A stretch of DNA of 64,000 nucleotides from Herminiimonas sp. (GCF_030655415.1 NZ_JAURVN010000015.1:400357-464356); one strand, 5' to 3'; counted from the first letter of the stretch, positions 1 to 9,278 are shown. The notes: generated by a model from the sequence alone, not told the origin. Translations and numbers: made by a program.

Positions 1-247
1 CGATATCGATTTGCTGCTGAAAGTGATCCATCGCTTACGCGACCAAGGCAACACAGTCGTCATCATCGAACACAATCTGGACGTCATTAAAACGGCTGAC
101 TGGTTAGTCGATATGGGGCCGGAAGGTGGCGCGGGTGGCGGTCAAGTGATTGGTGCCGGCACGCCAGAAGATCTGGCGAAGAATCCGGCTAGCTTTACCG
201 GCAAGTATCTGGCACCGCTGCTTAAGCAAAAGAAATCGGCTGCTTAA
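1..247 (+). CDS. uvrA: UvrABC excinuclease subunit A, C-terminal end (partial)
   Basis: The 3' end of uvrA; the gene runs in from the left edge of the window in the frame beginning at base 2. UvrA is the ATPase that finds bulky DNA lesions and loads UvrB in nucleotide excision repair. The visible 81 codons cover the end of the second ABC domain, with the family hallmark [19 protein letters not shown] followed by the [11 protein letters not shown] stretch and a short Lys-rich tail ending at TAA 245-247. The H-loop histidine lies in the IEHN motif. Walker A, the signature motif and the zinc modules are outside the window. Identification is by strong motif resemblance. Confidence 0.95.
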   Translation, partial: DIDLLLKVIHRLRDQGNTVVIIEHNLDVIKTADWLVDMGPEGGAGGGQVIGAGTPEDLAKNPASFTGKYLAPLLKQKKSAA

Positions 248-267
248 AATTCGTATCTGCTAAAAAC

Positions 268-298
268 AAAAATGGCGACCCTCGGGTCGCCATTTTTT
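268..298. terminator. Bidirectional terminator between uvrA and the AEC permease
   Basis: A perfect 10 bp GC-rich stem (271-280 with 285-294, loop CTCG) is flanked by A's on the left and six T's on the right. It lies between two convergent genes, so it can terminate transcription from both sides. Confidence 0.85.
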
Positions 299-314
299 AT
301 TTATCTTTGCAAAT

Positions 315-1232
315 TTATTTCGGAAGTCCCATCCACAAACCAACAGGTACAAATAACAGCGCAGCCAGATTACCCAGCAAAACGATCGATGCGACTTTGT
401 CCGGTTCCTGTTTGTATTGTTCGGCCACCATGAAGCAAAACACGGCAGGTGGTAACGATGCGAACAAGAACATTTGTCCACGTTGCTCGGCCGTCAAACT
501 AATGAATTGATCCAGCAACAACGCAACTGCCAGACCGGCGATAGGACAAACGATGGCTCCCATCAAACCGATATTCCAGCTTTTCAAACTCACATCCAGC
601 ATGCGTACGCCGAGTGCAAACAACATCAATGGTATGCAGGCATCGCCCAACATTTTCATCGCGATAAACAAAGGCATCGGCAAAGGCACGTGGACGATCG
701 CGAATGCCATGCCGACGATCATTGCGATCATCATTGGATTGGCGAGAAATTTCCATGGCGATGTGCGTACGCCGTTTTTATCTCGGCCGCTCTCGATGAT
801 TTTGATACCCACCGAAAAATAAACCAGATTGCAAGCCATGAACAAAGCCACTGCAGAACCCAGGCTGGATGTTCCGAACGCGAGTATCGCCAGCGGCAAA
901 CCCATATTGCCGCAATTGTTGTACATCATGGGCGGTACAAAACTGCGTACGTCGTAGCCCAACCAGCGCGCGATCGGCCACGCCAGCAAACCCGAACCTA
1001 GCGAGATTATTGCTCCGGCAAGAATCAACATACCGTTGTGTGCCAGATCAAAATCCTTGGCCCCCAACGCTGTGAATACCAGCAAGGGACACAACACATC
1101 CATGCTGACGCGATTGACTGCCGTCATATCCGAGCGCACAGCATCGCCGCGCAGGCGGGCGTAGCCGTATCCCAGCGCGATGATGATAAAAACCGGCAGA
1201 ATAATGCCGAGTATGCGTTCAAATATTTCCAT
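315..1232 (-). CDS. AEC (auxin efflux carrier) family permease
   Basis: A 305-residue, very hydrophobic inner-membrane protein with about ten predicted helices in two halves separated by a short polar stretch (around residues 150-160). This is the layout of AEC family transporters, which in bacteria often export or take up organic acids such as malonate or malate. The N-terminus MEIFERILGIILPVFIIIAL and the central NCGNMGLPLAI motif are typical. The substrate cannot be told from sequence. It reads convergently towards uvrA, and the 140 bp to the next gene upstream holds no obvious gene. Confidence 0.85.
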   Translation of the reverse strand: MEIFERILGIILPVFIIIALGYGYARLRGDAVRSDMTAVNRVSMDVLCPLLVFTALGAKDFDLAHNGMLILAGAIISLGSGLLAWPIARWLGYDVRSFVPPMMYNNCGNMGLPLAILAFGTSSLGSAVALFMACNLVYFSVGIKIIESGRDKNGVRTSPWKFLANPMMIAMIVGMAFAIVHVPLPMPLFIAMKMLGDACIPLMLFALGVRMLDVSLKSWNIGLMGAIVCPIAGLAVALLLDQFISLTAEQRGQMFLFASLPPAVFCFMVAEQYKQEPDKVASIVLLGNLAALLFVPVGLWMGLPK

Positions 1233-1372
1233 TTATCCAACCATGTTGACCGCAATGAAAAATGCCGAACAGGAGTGCTCCCATTCGGCATAGCTAACTC
1301 TGATCACCTTACTATAACAAGCTTATGCGTGGCTTACAGCGGACCGGCAATTTTCGAATCGACGCTCCTATT

Positions 1373-2899
1373 TTACGGACGCTTGATATCGTAACGTTCC
1401 AGGAATTGGCAACCGTACACAGGCAAGAAAGATGGAATGCGGTAATAGCGATCAGCAATCGTTTTGAGAATGCGCTCGCGATAAACCTCGTAATTAAAAT
1501 CCTTGCCATCGGCGTACCAGAAGGTGACGCCATCCGCTTGCATCGTATGCACAGTCACCGATGAAAAATAAGGTGTCAGTTCGTTTGCATCAATTGCGCG
1601 TCTATCAAAAATACGAATCGTCTTGCCCGCGTATTTTTTGAAATCAACATTTAAATCATCCTGACGCGCATGGAATTTTCCTGTGCCGAAAGTCGGCAAG
1701 TATTCACCCGCGTGATACGACAACAAAGCAGAAGGTGTGTAAGCGCGCGCCATTATTGCGCCATCCGCTGGCAAACCACGACGTAATGTATTGACGATGG
1801 TTTGTGCTTCTTTATGAAACACGATGTCATCGTGCAACGCGTAATCCTTCCACATCGTGGTCGGCAACAAGATAATCGCTGCGAGGAACAAGAAGTGCGG
1901 TACTGAAAACAATGCGGTCCATTTTGCATACTTGCGCAAATCGTCTGCGTTCGTGGTCGTGCCGATAAACAAAAAGAGGAAAGGCATGAAGCCCAGCACC
2001 CAATGCAGGCCTATGGTTTTTTCCATAGACAAGAACAGGAACAGTGCAAACGGCACCACGAACAACACCACGATCGCGCCGCGCTGAATCATCATGCCGC
2101 CAGAACGCAGCAATTTGACGAATATCCATGGCGTAATCAGGTAAATCATCATCAACACATATTCGCCAATGGTATAGAACGAAAATTGCGTGTTCTCATT
2201 GCGATTGATCATGTTGAACATGACATTGGTCCAGCAATTATTCGCGTTGAAGGCAACGGTGATCGCAAACAAAGGTGCAGAACAAGCAGCAATGATGATC
2301 AGCTTGAGCCAGCCGCGACGCGAACGGCACAGATACACGAAGTAGGCAATTGCGAGCAAGCCGGCGAAGTACTTCGACAACAGTGCAAACCCAAGAAAGA
2401 TACCTGCGCCGAAAACCCAAACCAGCTTGTCGGACATCGTGCTGCGAATAAAACAGTAGCCACTCAAGAAGATAAAGAAAATCAGCGGCGTATCAGTCGT
2501 CACCAAATTCAACAACAGCGTGAACGGCAGCAGCAGGAACAAGGTGCCGAGACGATACGCAGCGCCTTCCTGATACGGTGAAATTCTGCGCAGCAAATCA
2601 ACCAGCCCCAGCGCAATCAAACTCCACATCAATACCGTGAAAAAGCGTAAAGACAAAGGATGCGCAGAAACGCTATTCAATGCGAACAACAACCAACCCA
2701 CCATAGGCGGATGATCGGAATAACCCCATGCCGGGAACACGCCCCACTGATAGAAAAACGCCTCATCGCCAGTCATCGGAAAATACGCTGCCAGCCACAT
2801 CTTGACCATCAGCGTGATCACAAACGTCACTTTGAAAACCCGGCGCGCACGTACCGGATCAGCACCTGCGTACAGTGAACGTGTTGAATTCAAATTCAT
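1373..2899 (-). CDS. ArnT/PMT-type membrane glycosyltransferase (GT39/GT83 family)
   Basis: A 508-residue multi-spanning protein of the dolichyl/undecaprenyl-phosphate sugar transferase superfamily. Near the N-terminus, a first helix leads into a periplasmic loop with GDEAFFYQWG (44-53), which holds the expected catalytic Asp-Glu pair, then YSDHPP (60-65), both hallmarks of PMT_2 enzymes. About ten further hydrophobic helices and a soluble C-terminal domain (from about residue 370) follow. Such enzymes take a sugar from a polyprenyl-phosphate carrier on the periplasmic face and put it on lipid A, a glycan or a protein. It is the last gene of a tight operon with the SMR-like protein (9 bp upstream) and the HAD-UbiA fusion. 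Acceptor and sugar are unknown. Confidence 0.85.
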   Translation of the reverse strand: MNLNSTRSLYAGADPVRARRVFKVTFVITLMVKMWLAAYFPMTGDEAFFYQWGVFPAWGYSDHPPMVGWLLFALNSVSAHPLSLRFFTVLMWSLIALGLVDLLRRISPYQEGAAYRLGTLFLLLPFTLLLNLVTTDTPLIFFIFLSGYCFIRSTMSDKLVWVFGAGIFLGFALLSKYFAGLLAIAYFVYLCRSRRGWLKLIIIAACSAPLFAITVAFNANNCWTNVMFNMINRNENTQFSFYTIGEYVLMMIYLITPWIFVKLLRSGGMMIQRGAIVVLFVVPFALFLFLSMEKTIGLHWVLGFMPFLFLFIGTTTNADDLRKYAKWTALFSVPHFLFLAAIILLPTTMWKDYALHDDIVFHKEAQTIVNTLRRGLPADGAIMARAYTPSALLSYHAGEYLPTFGTGKFHARQDDLNVDFKKYAGKTIRIFDRRAIDANELTPYFSSVTVHTMQADGVTFWYADGKDFNYEVYRERILKTIADRYYRIPSFLPVYGCQFLERYDIKRP

Positions 2900-2908
2900 T
2901 CCAATTCC

Positions 2909-3286
2909 TTAATTCTTTACCGACAGGACGAGCACACCTGCAATGACCAGCGATACGCCCAGCACTTTATAAATGCTGACCGATTCGCCCAAAATAAATA
3001 TTCCCGCCAGCGTCGTCAGCACGACTCCCAGCGAAATCAATGGATACGCCATACTGACGTCGAGCTTGCCGAGTACCAGCAACCATAATCCCGCGCTTGC
3101 GCCGAAACAGACCATGCCGCCCCAGATCAGCGGACTGGTCAACGCCAGCCAATAAACCGAGCGTATGCCGCCCGACATAGCATGCTGAATTGCAGGCGAC
3201 GACATGCCCATCTTCAGCAGCACTTGCGCCGCGGCGGTCAGGCATACGCAAAATAGTGCCAATCCCAATGCTGCCATCTGACTCAT
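2909..3286 (-). CDS. Small four-helix SMR/EamA-like membrane protein, putative polyprenyl-phosphate-sugar flippase
   Basis: A 125-residue protein with four hydrophobic helices, like one half of an EamA transporter or ArnE/ArnF, which flip undecaprenyl-phosphate-aminoarabinose. The N-terminal helix contains the AAQVLLKMGMS motif common in this group. The ATG at 3286 is chosen because it overlaps the stop of the upstream UbiA gene by 4 bp (ATGA) and has GGAG upstream; an in-frame start at 3322 would add 12 residues buried in the upstream gene. Translational coupling to the HAD-UbiA gene and the adjacent glycosyltransferase support a flippase role. This is inference from context. Confidence 0.75.
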   Translation of the reverse strand: MSQMAALGLALFCVCLTAAAQVLLKMGMSSPAIQHAMSGGIRSVYWLALTSPLIWGGMVCFGASAGLWLLVLGKLDVSMAYPLISLGVVLTTLAGIFILGESVSIYKVLGVSLVIAGVLVLSVKN

Positions 3287-4797
3287 AACATCCACTCCAC
3301 TGATGCGAGCAACGCAACGCAAGCAACCAGCGCAGCGACGATCCAGCTGGCGCGATCGGTGATCGCAAACAGCAGCGGATCATCGTGAATTTCCATGCGT
3401 GAAATTTTCAGCCACAAGCGCATGATCCAGAACAACATCAGCGGCAAAATCAGCCACAGGATTTCTGCATGCGGATACATAGCACCACCGACTTGGCTAT
3501 CTACATACAGCGCCAGCAGCATCACCGCGACAAAGCCACTGGCAATGCCCATAGAAATCAAATACGACAAATCACTGGTGCGATAACCGCGACCGGCCAG
3601 TGATACTTTTCCATCGCCGCTCATGAATTCAAGTTCAGCACAACGTTTGACCAAAGCCAGGCTCAGGAACATGAACAAGGAAACGGCTAGCAGCCAATTC
3701 GAAATCACCACTGCGCTAACCAAGCCGCCGGCAAGAATACGATGCGTATATAAAGAAGCAAGCACCAGCACATCAACAATCGCAATCTGTTTCAAACGCG
3801 CCGAATACAACAATGTCGCCGCGATATACACCACCATCAAACCAAAAAACGGTAATGAAATCGCCGCCGCCAGCAACAGCGACAAAGGCAGCAATACCAA
3901 GACAAGAGCGACGCCGAATTGAATCGTCAATGTGGCCGCAGCAAAAGGTCTAGCTTGCTTGCGCGGATGAGCGCGATCAGATGCCAGATCGAATAAATCA
4001 TTGATGACGTAAGTCGCCGATGCGCACAGTCCAAATGCGATGAATGCCAACAGCGTTATCAACCAGCTCTCAATACTCAAATCATGTGCTGCCATCAGCG
4101 GCACAAACAGCAAAGCATTCTTTGCCCACTGATGCAGACGCAAGGCTTTGATCACCAGACGCAACTTGAACGGACGCGGTGGAATGATCAATCTTGGCGT
4201 CTTGATTTTTTGTGCTTGTGCCACGATAGCGGACGGCGCATTGACGACGATAATTTCTGTCGCGCTCTCCCAGACGGGAAGATCGGCCGCACCGTTACCG
4301 GCATAAGCAAAACCGTTGACACCAGAATCCGCAATGATCGCTTGCAACTTCGCGCGGGATTTTAAATTGGTGCTTTCATCGCTGCCGAATACCGCATCGA
4401 AAATGCCGAGATGATCTGCAACGCGTTGCACCAGCGCGCGATCGGATGCGCTTGCCAATACCAATCGGCGACCAGCTGCGCGTTGTTGCTTAAGGTAAGT
4501 CAGCAATGCTTCGTTATATGGCAGCAAGGACACATCAAGTTCAACACACCTGGCGATTTGAAATTTGAGATTGCCACGTCCACGCAGCAACCAAACGAAG
4601 CAAAGGAAAAGATAAAGAGGATTGCGTTTGATCAACAGCAAAACCGATTCAAACAAAAGATCGGTATAGGTGAGAGTGCCATCTAGATCGACATACAGTG
4701 GCAATGCAGCATAGTCCGGCGCGCTCGTCACCTCTCCACGCTCGGCATCGGGCGTTGAAAATGAAGACCGAGAAAGACTGTCGGGGGAAACGCTCAA
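3283..4797 (-). CDS. HAD phosphatase - UbiA prenyltransferase fusion (decaprenyl-phosphate phosphoribosyltransferase-like)
   Basis: A 504-residue two-domain protein. Residues about 33-195 are a HAD-type phosphatase with DLDGTLT (37-43, nucleophile Asp37), a second motif ASAS (115-118), a lysine-containing motif near 145-150 and a GNGAADLP motif (168-175). Residues about 215-504 form a UbiA membrane prenyltransferase with the Mg-prenyl-diphosphate motif NDLFDLASD (266-274) and around eight helices. UbiA enzymes of this type include those that put phosphoribose on polyprenyl phosphate (mycobacterial Rv3806c); a fused phosphatase could then remove the 5-phosphate. First gene of an operon with an SMR-like protein and a GT39/83 transferase. 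An alternative is prenylation of an aromatic substrate, which the neighbours do not favour. Confidence 0.8.
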   Translation of the reverse strand: MSVSPDSLSRSSFSTPDAERGEVTSAPDYAALPLYVDLDGTLTYTDLLFESVLLLIKRNPLYLFLCFVWLLRGRGNLKFQIARCVELDVSLLPYNEALLTYLKQQRAAGRRLVLASASDRALVQRVADHLGIFDAVFGSDESTNLKSRAKLQAIIADSGVNGFAYAGNGAADLPVWESATEIIVVNAPSAIVAQAQKIKTPRLIIPPRPFKLRLVIKALRLHQWAKNALLFVPLMAAHDLSIESWLITLLAFIAFGLCASATYVINDLFDLASDRAHPRKQARPFAAATLTIQFGVALVLVLLPLSLLLAAAISLPFFGLMVVYIAATLLYSARLKQIAIVDVLVLASLYTHRILAGGLVSAVVISNWLLAVSLFMFLSLALVKRCAELEFMSGDGKVSLAGRGYRTSDLSYLISMGIASGFVAVMLLALYVDSQVGGAMYPHAEILWLILPLMLFWIMRLWLKISRMEIHDDPLLFAITDRASWIVAALVACVALLASVEWML

Positions 4798-4978
4798 ATC
4801 GCCACCATGGGAACAAGAGAAAAATCAGGGAACTGCAAATAGCGCTGCTGATAATTAGAGGCGCTCATCAATGACACGCATAACGAAGTATCTATAAATG
4901 CACACCAATAGCTGCAAGTGCATTACAGGTTGGCAATTTTCCGTCTTCGCATAGCCAGCGTCAACCACAAATGCCGAC

Positions 4979-6967
4979 TTAGGCTTTTAGCAAACGGCCT
5001 TCTGCCAACGCGAGCTCTTCGACATCTCCGCGCAAGACCAAAATATCGCCCGCCAGCAGCGTTGTTTCTGGCGTCCAGTCTATGCGTACACCATTGCGTC
5101 GCAATGCAGTGACTTCTGCCCCCAGCGCGTCCAGGCTCAATTGTCCCAGCTTTTTACCAAGCGCGTTCGCCCGGTCGGTCAACAACACCGAGCGCAAACG
5201 CACTTGCAAATGTTCTGCCGTATCCGACACATCGCTCGCGCCATGGAAGAAACCACGCAAAGATTCGTAACGCTCACCACGCGCCATTTGAATCGTATGG
5301 ACAACGCGGCGCAAGGGCACGCCCATCGTCAACAAGGCATGTGACGCCAGCATCAGGCTGCCTTCGATAGCTTCCGGCACGACTTCCGACGCACCGGCAG
5401 CACGCAACTTATCCAGATCCGTATCGTCGTAGCTGCGCACAATGACCGGCAGCGTAGGCGCCAAATCTTTCATGTTATGCAAAACTTTTAAAGCGGACGG
5501 CGTGCTGGCGAAAGTAATCACTACAGCTGCGGCGCGATTGACACCGGCCGCGACCAAACTTTCGCGACGACCTGCATCGCCGTACGAGACGTTGACGCCA
5601 GCCGCTTGCGCATCGCGCACGCGATCAGGATCCAGATCCAGCGCTTGATAAGGAATGCCTTCTTCATCCAGCAGCTTCGCCAAACTCTGACCGGTGCGAC
5701 CGAAGCCGGCAATAATCACATGCTGTTGCGCAGACATCGTGCGCGTCGCGATCTGCGTCAAAGCCAGCGATTGCATCATCCATTCGTTCGATGAAAGCTT
5801 CATCACGATGGCATCAGATTTGGCGAGAATCACAGGTGCGGCGAGCATAGACAACACCATCGACGCCAATATCAATTGAATAATCAATGGCTCGATCAAG
5901 TTCAAGCTGCCGATCTGATGTAACAACACGAAGCCGAACTCGCCGGCCTGTGCCAGTGCCAATCCTGTACGCAAGGCGACGCCAACTGGTGCGCCAAACC
6001 CTTTTGCCAACATTGTCACCAGACCGAATTTCAGCAAAACTGGCCCAGCCAACAAGAGCAGGATCAGCCACCAGTACTCGATCACCAGACGTACATTCAG
6101 CAACATGCCGATCGAGATGAAGAACAAACCCAGCAACACATCGCGGAAGGATTTGATGTCTTCTTCCACCTGATGTTTGTATTCAGTTTCAGAAATCAGC
6201 ATGCCGGCGACGAACGCGCCCAACGCCAGCGACAAGCCAGCCATTTCCGTAATCCAGGCCGCGCCCAAGGTGATCAACAGCAGATTCAGCATGAACAATT
6301 CTTGCGAACGCCGTTTGACGACGACGCGGAACCAGCTGCGTATCAGTTTATGTCCGACGAAAAAAAGCAGAAACAACACGATGACCGCTTTGAATGCCGC
6401 CCATAAAAGCGTCGCACCTAAATCGCCTTTGGGATTGGCAAGTGCCGGGATCAAAATCAGCAGCGGTACTAGCGCCAAATCCTGAAACAATAGAATGCCG
6501 ATGATGCGACGACCGTGTTCGCTTTCCAGTTCCAGCCGTTCGGTCAACACTTTGGAAACAATCGCCGTCGACGACATCGCCAGCGCGCCGCCAATTGCAA
6601 ACGCCGCTTGCCAGCTGATAGAACTCAAGCGGGTAGAGATATGCGCGACCAGCCAGCCGAATATCATCGTCAGAGCTATGGTCAACAATACCTGCGCCAT
6701 ACCAAGCCCAAAAACGGTGCGCCGCATCGATGATAATTTAGCGAGAGAGAATTCCAGGCCGATGGAGAACATCAAGAACACCACGCCGAATTCGCCCAAG
6801 GCATGCGTGGTTGCGTTGTCTTCCGCCCAACCCAAGGTGTGCGGGCCGATCAGAATTCCGGCCACTAGATAGCCCAGCATCGGCGGCAAATGCATCATGC
6901 GGAAGGCAACCACGCCCAATACCGCAGCAGCAAGCAACAGAAGCGTGAGTTCTAATGGGGAAAACAT
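4979..6967 (-). CDS. Kef-type monovalent cation:proton antiporter with RCK and TrkA-C domains (CPA2 family)
   Basis: A 662-residue inner-membrane antiporter. Residues 1 to about 385 are the Na/H exchanger-like membrane domain with roughly 12 helices. A cytoplasmic RCK/TrkA-N domain follows, with the nucleotide-binding motif IIAGFGRTG near residue 415, and a TrkA-C domain occupies about the last 90 residues. This matches KefB/KefC and YbaL proteins, which exchange K+ or Na+ for H+ under control of NAD(H) or glutathione conjugates. It diverges from kdsD, with 126 bp between starts. A downstream gap of 181 bp (4798-4978) to the HAD-UbiA gene holds nothing recognisable. Confidence 0.9.
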   Translation of the reverse strand: MFSPLELTLLLLAAAVLGVVAFRMMHLPPMLGYLVAGILIGPHTLGWAEDNATTHALGEFGVVFLMFSIGLEFSLAKLSSMRRTVFGLGMAQVLLTIALTMIFGWLVAHISTRLSSISWQAAFAIGGALAMSSTAIVSKVLTERLELESEHGRRIIGILLFQDLALVPLLILIPALANPKGDLGATLLWAAFKAVIVLFLLFFVGHKLIRSWFRVVVKRRSQELFMLNLLLITLGAAWITEMAGLSLALGAFVAGMLISETEYKHQVEEDIKSFRDVLLGLFFISIGMLLNVRLVIEYWWLILLLLAGPVLLKFGLVTMLAKGFGAPVGVALRTGLALAQAGEFGFVLLHQIGSLNLIEPLIIQLILASMVLSMLAAPVILAKSDAIVMKLSSNEWMMQSLALTQIATRTMSAQQHVIIAGFGRTGQSLAKLLDEEGIPYQALDLDPDRVRDAQAAGVNVSYGDAGRRESLVAAGVNRAAAVVITFASTPSALKVLHNMKDLAPTLPVIVRSYDDTDLDKLRAAGASEVVPEAIEGSLMLASHALLTMGVPLRRVVHTIQMARGERYESLRGFFHGASDVSDTAEHLQVRLRSVLLTDRANALGKKLGQLSLDALGAEVTALRRNGVRIDWTPETTLLAGDILVLRGDVEELALAEGRLLKA

Positions 6968-7081
6968 AATGTGAAGCCGGCTGGGGTTATTCGGGAAAAA
7001 CGTGCAGAACCATCAAAACATATTTTTGTACGTCTGGCAGGTTTTTTGCTTAGTCAGCCCTTCTTGCCAGATGAATTCGTT

Positions 7082-7087
7082 TATACT
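7082..7087 (+). promoter_or_regulatory. Possible -10 element (TATACT) for a leaderless kdsD transcript
   Basis: TATACT matches the sigma70 -10 consensus at five of six bases and lies 6 nt before the ATG chosen for kdsD, so transcription would begin at or next to the start codon. No good -35 box at 16-18 bp and no Shine-Dalgarno sequence are visible, so the call is tentative. Confidence 0.35.
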
Positions 7088-7093
7088 TTCGGC

Positions 7094-8122
7094 ATGAGTG
7101 TACCCCATGCCAAAACCGTGCCCGCAACTTTTGATGCGAACAGCGCAACGCGCGCGCTGCAATTTGCCAGCGCAACCCTGCAAATCGAAGCCGATGCGAT
7201 TCTTGCATTAAAGAAACGAATCAGCGAAGAAACCGGCGCGCAATTCGTCAAAGCAGTTTCCCTATTATTAAATTGCAACGGCCGCGTGGTCGTTTCCGGT
7301 ATCGGCAAGTCTGGTCATATCGCCCGCAAGATTGCCTCCACCCTCGCCTCGACCGGCACGCCTGCATTTTTCGTGCACGCGGCTGAAGCATCGCATGGCG
7401 ATCTGGGAATGATCACCGCCAGCGATGCGCTGATCGCAATTTCATACTCAGGTGAAGCCGGCGAATTGCTGGCCATCGTACCGATCATCAAACGCATGGG
7501 AGCGACACTGATTGCGATAACCGGCAATGATGCATCAAGTCTGGCGCAGTTTGCTGATGTGCAGTTGAACGTCAAAGTCGACAAAGAAGCTTGTCCATTA
7601 AATTTGGCACCGACCTCCAGCACCACCGCCACCTTGGCGCTCGGCGATGCACTTGCGATGGCACTGCTGGATGCGCGCGGTTTTGGTGAAGAAGATTTCG
7701 CCCGCTCACATCCAGGTGGCGCACTTGGTCGTCGCTTGCTGACGCATGTGCGCGACGTGATGCGTACCGGCGATGCAGTCCCAGCTGTTGCTGCAGATGC
7801 CACTCTCTATGCTGCATTGCTGGAAATCAGTAAAAAAGGCATGGCGATGACCGCTGTGATCGACGCAGATGGCAAAGCCATAGGCGTGTTCACCGACGGC
7901 GACTTGCGCAGGCTGATTGAAAACAAACAAGATTTTTCGACGCTGTCGATTGCCGATGTGATGCACGCAAATCCACGTAGCGTGCAACCGGAGCAACTCG
8001 CGGTGGATGCGGTCGACATGATGGAAGAATTCCGTATCAATCAACTGCTGGTGACCAATGCCGATGGCAAGCTGGTTGGCGCGTTGCATATTCATGATCT
8101 GACTCGCGCGAAAGTAATCTGA
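7094..8122 (+). CDS. kdsD: D-arabinose-5-phosphate isomerase (KdsD/KpsF)
   Basis: A 342-residue cytoplasmic enzyme that converts ribulose 5-phosphate to arabinose 5-phosphate, the first step of KDO synthesis for LPS. The SIS sugar-isomerase domain spans about residues 50-185, with SGIGKSGHIARKIASTL (68-84) and the family ASHGDLG motif (99-105). Two CBS domains fill about 220-342. The length is close to E. coli KdsD (328). The ATG at 7094 starts the conserved part; an upstream in-frame ATG at 6971 would add 41 unlikely residues across the divergent promoter region. The stop overlaps the kdsC start (TGATG), so the two are translationally coupled. Confidence 0.93.
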   Translation: MSVPHAKTVPATFDANSATRALQFASATLQIEADAILALKKRISEETGAQFVKAVSLLLNCNGRVVVSGIGKSGHIARKIASTLASTGTPAFFVHAAEASHGDLGMITASDALIAISYSGEAGELLAIVPIIKRMGATLIAITGNDASSLAQFADVQLNVKVDKEACPLNLAPTSSTTATLALGDALAMALLDARGFGEEDFARSHPGGALGRRLLTHVRDVMRTGDAVPAVAADATLYAALLEISKKGMAMTAVIDADGKAIGVFTDGDLRRLIENKQDFSTLSIADVMHANPRSVQPEQLAVDAVDMMEEFRINQLLVTNADGKLVGALHIHDLTRAKVI

Positions 8123-8682
8123 TGAGTTCATCTACAGATTCCGCCGCAGGCTCTTCATTATCAGTGGCGACAGAGCGCGCAGCAAATGTGCGCCTGATGA
8201 TTTTTGACGTCGATGGTATTTTGACCGATGGCAGTCTGCACTTCGGCGCAGATGGCGAAGTAATCAAAACCTTTAACGTACTCGACGGCCACGGCATTAA
8301 ATTGCTGCAGCAATCCGGCGTCGCGACGGCAATCATCAGCGCACGCCAATCGCCTATCGTGCTGCGTCGTGCTACCGATCTCGGGATTCAACATGTATTC
8401 CAAGGCATACATGACAAGCGCAGCGCATTCGAACAATTGCTCGCGCAAACGAAGACTGCAGCAGACGCATGCGGCTTCATCGGCGACGATGTCATCGACT
8501 TGCCGATTTTGTCGCGCGTCGGCTTTGCTGCCAGCGTACCTAACGGCCACCAAGAAGTCCGCTCGCGCGTGCATTATGTGACGCAAGCCAGCGGTGGTCG
8601 TGGTGCGGCGCGTGAGTTGTGCGACTTCATCCTGCGTGCGCAAGGCAACTACGAGACGGCTATCGCGCCGTACCTTTCATGA
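8122..8682 (+). CDS. kdsC: 3-deoxy-D-manno-octulosonate 8-phosphate phosphatase
   Basis: A 186-residue HAD-family phosphatase that removes phosphate from KDO-8-phosphate to give free KDO. The catalytic DVDG motif is at residues 29-32 (FDVDGILTDG), and the motif GDDVID is at 121-126. Typical KdsC strings (FNVLDGHGIKLL, IISARQSPIV, RELCDFIL) are present and the length matches the E. coli enzyme (188). The start codon overlaps the kdsD stop by one base, and the stop overlaps the lptC start by four (ATGA), so kdsD-kdsC-lptC form a tightly coupled unit joining KDO supply to LPS export. Confidence 0.95.
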   Translation: MSSSTDSAAGSSLSVATERAANVRLMIFDVDGILTDGSLHFGADGEVIKTFNVLDGHGIKLLQQSGVATAIISARQSPIVLRRATDLGIQHVFQGIHDKRSAFEQLLAQTKTAADACGFIGDDVIDLPILSRVGFAASVPNGHQEVRSRVHYVTQASGGRGAARELCDFILRAQGNYETAIAPYLS

Positions 8683-9278
8683 AAGCGATACGCCCTGCTA
8701 CCAGCGTGCGCCTGATTGTGCTGATCGTATTGAGCGCAGCGCTCGCGCTGGGCAGCTTTTGGCTGGTCGAAGTGATGCAGAAAAAAACTGAAGATTCGAT
8801 GCCAGATCGCGTGCGTACCGAGCCCGATTTTTATGTGGAAAAATTCAATTTCGTCCGCATGGCAAAAAGCGGTGAGGCGCGTTACAACCTGACCGGCACC
8901 GAGATGAAGCATTACCCGCAAGACGATTCGTATCAAATACAAAATCCGGTCATGCATAGTTACAGCCCAGATCGCCCACCGATGGTGAGTCGATCATTGC
9001 GTGCTACGGTGACCAATAACAATAGCGAAGTTCACATGTACGACAACGTGCATATAGACAGACCGGCATCGGCAACGTCACAGCATTTTCAATTGAAGAC
9101 CTCGTATTTGCTGCTGCTGCCGGACGATGATGTGATGAAAACACCGAAGCCGGTTGAACTGCATCTTGGAAAATCAACACTGAATGGCTCGGGCATGTTC
9201 GCCAACAATGCAACTGGCGAGTTCCGTTTGTCGAGCAATGTAAAAGGCCAATATCAGGCGCCTGCCGTCACCAATTGA
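8679..9278 (+). CDS. lptC: LPS export system protein LptC
   Basis: A 199-residue inner-membrane-anchored periplasmic protein that passes LPS from the LptBFG transporter to LptA. One N-terminal helix (about residues 9-30, VRLIVLIVLSAALALGSFWL) is followed by a beta-jellyroll LptC domain. The ATG at 8679 overlaps the kdsC stop (ATGA); a possible TTG or ATG further upstream would lie inside kdsC and is rejected. Sequence conservation within LptC is low, so the call also leans on its place between kdsC and lptA, the usual arrangement in proteobacteria. Confidence 0.92.
   Translation: MKAIRPATSVRLIVLIVLSAALALGSFWLVEVMQKKTEDSMPDRVRTEPDFYVEKFNFVRMAKSGEARYNLTGTEMKHYPQDDSYQIQNPVMHSYSPDRPPMVSRSLRATVTNNNSEVHMYDNVHIDRPASATSQHFQLKTSYLLLLPDDDVMKTPKPVELHLGKSTLNGSGMFANNATGEFRLSSNVKGQYQAPAVTN

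Noticed and set aside
6971..7093. A 41-codon N-terminal extension of KdsD
   Set aside because: Not like the family, contains the divergent promoter region, and the ATG at 7094 begins the conserved protein.
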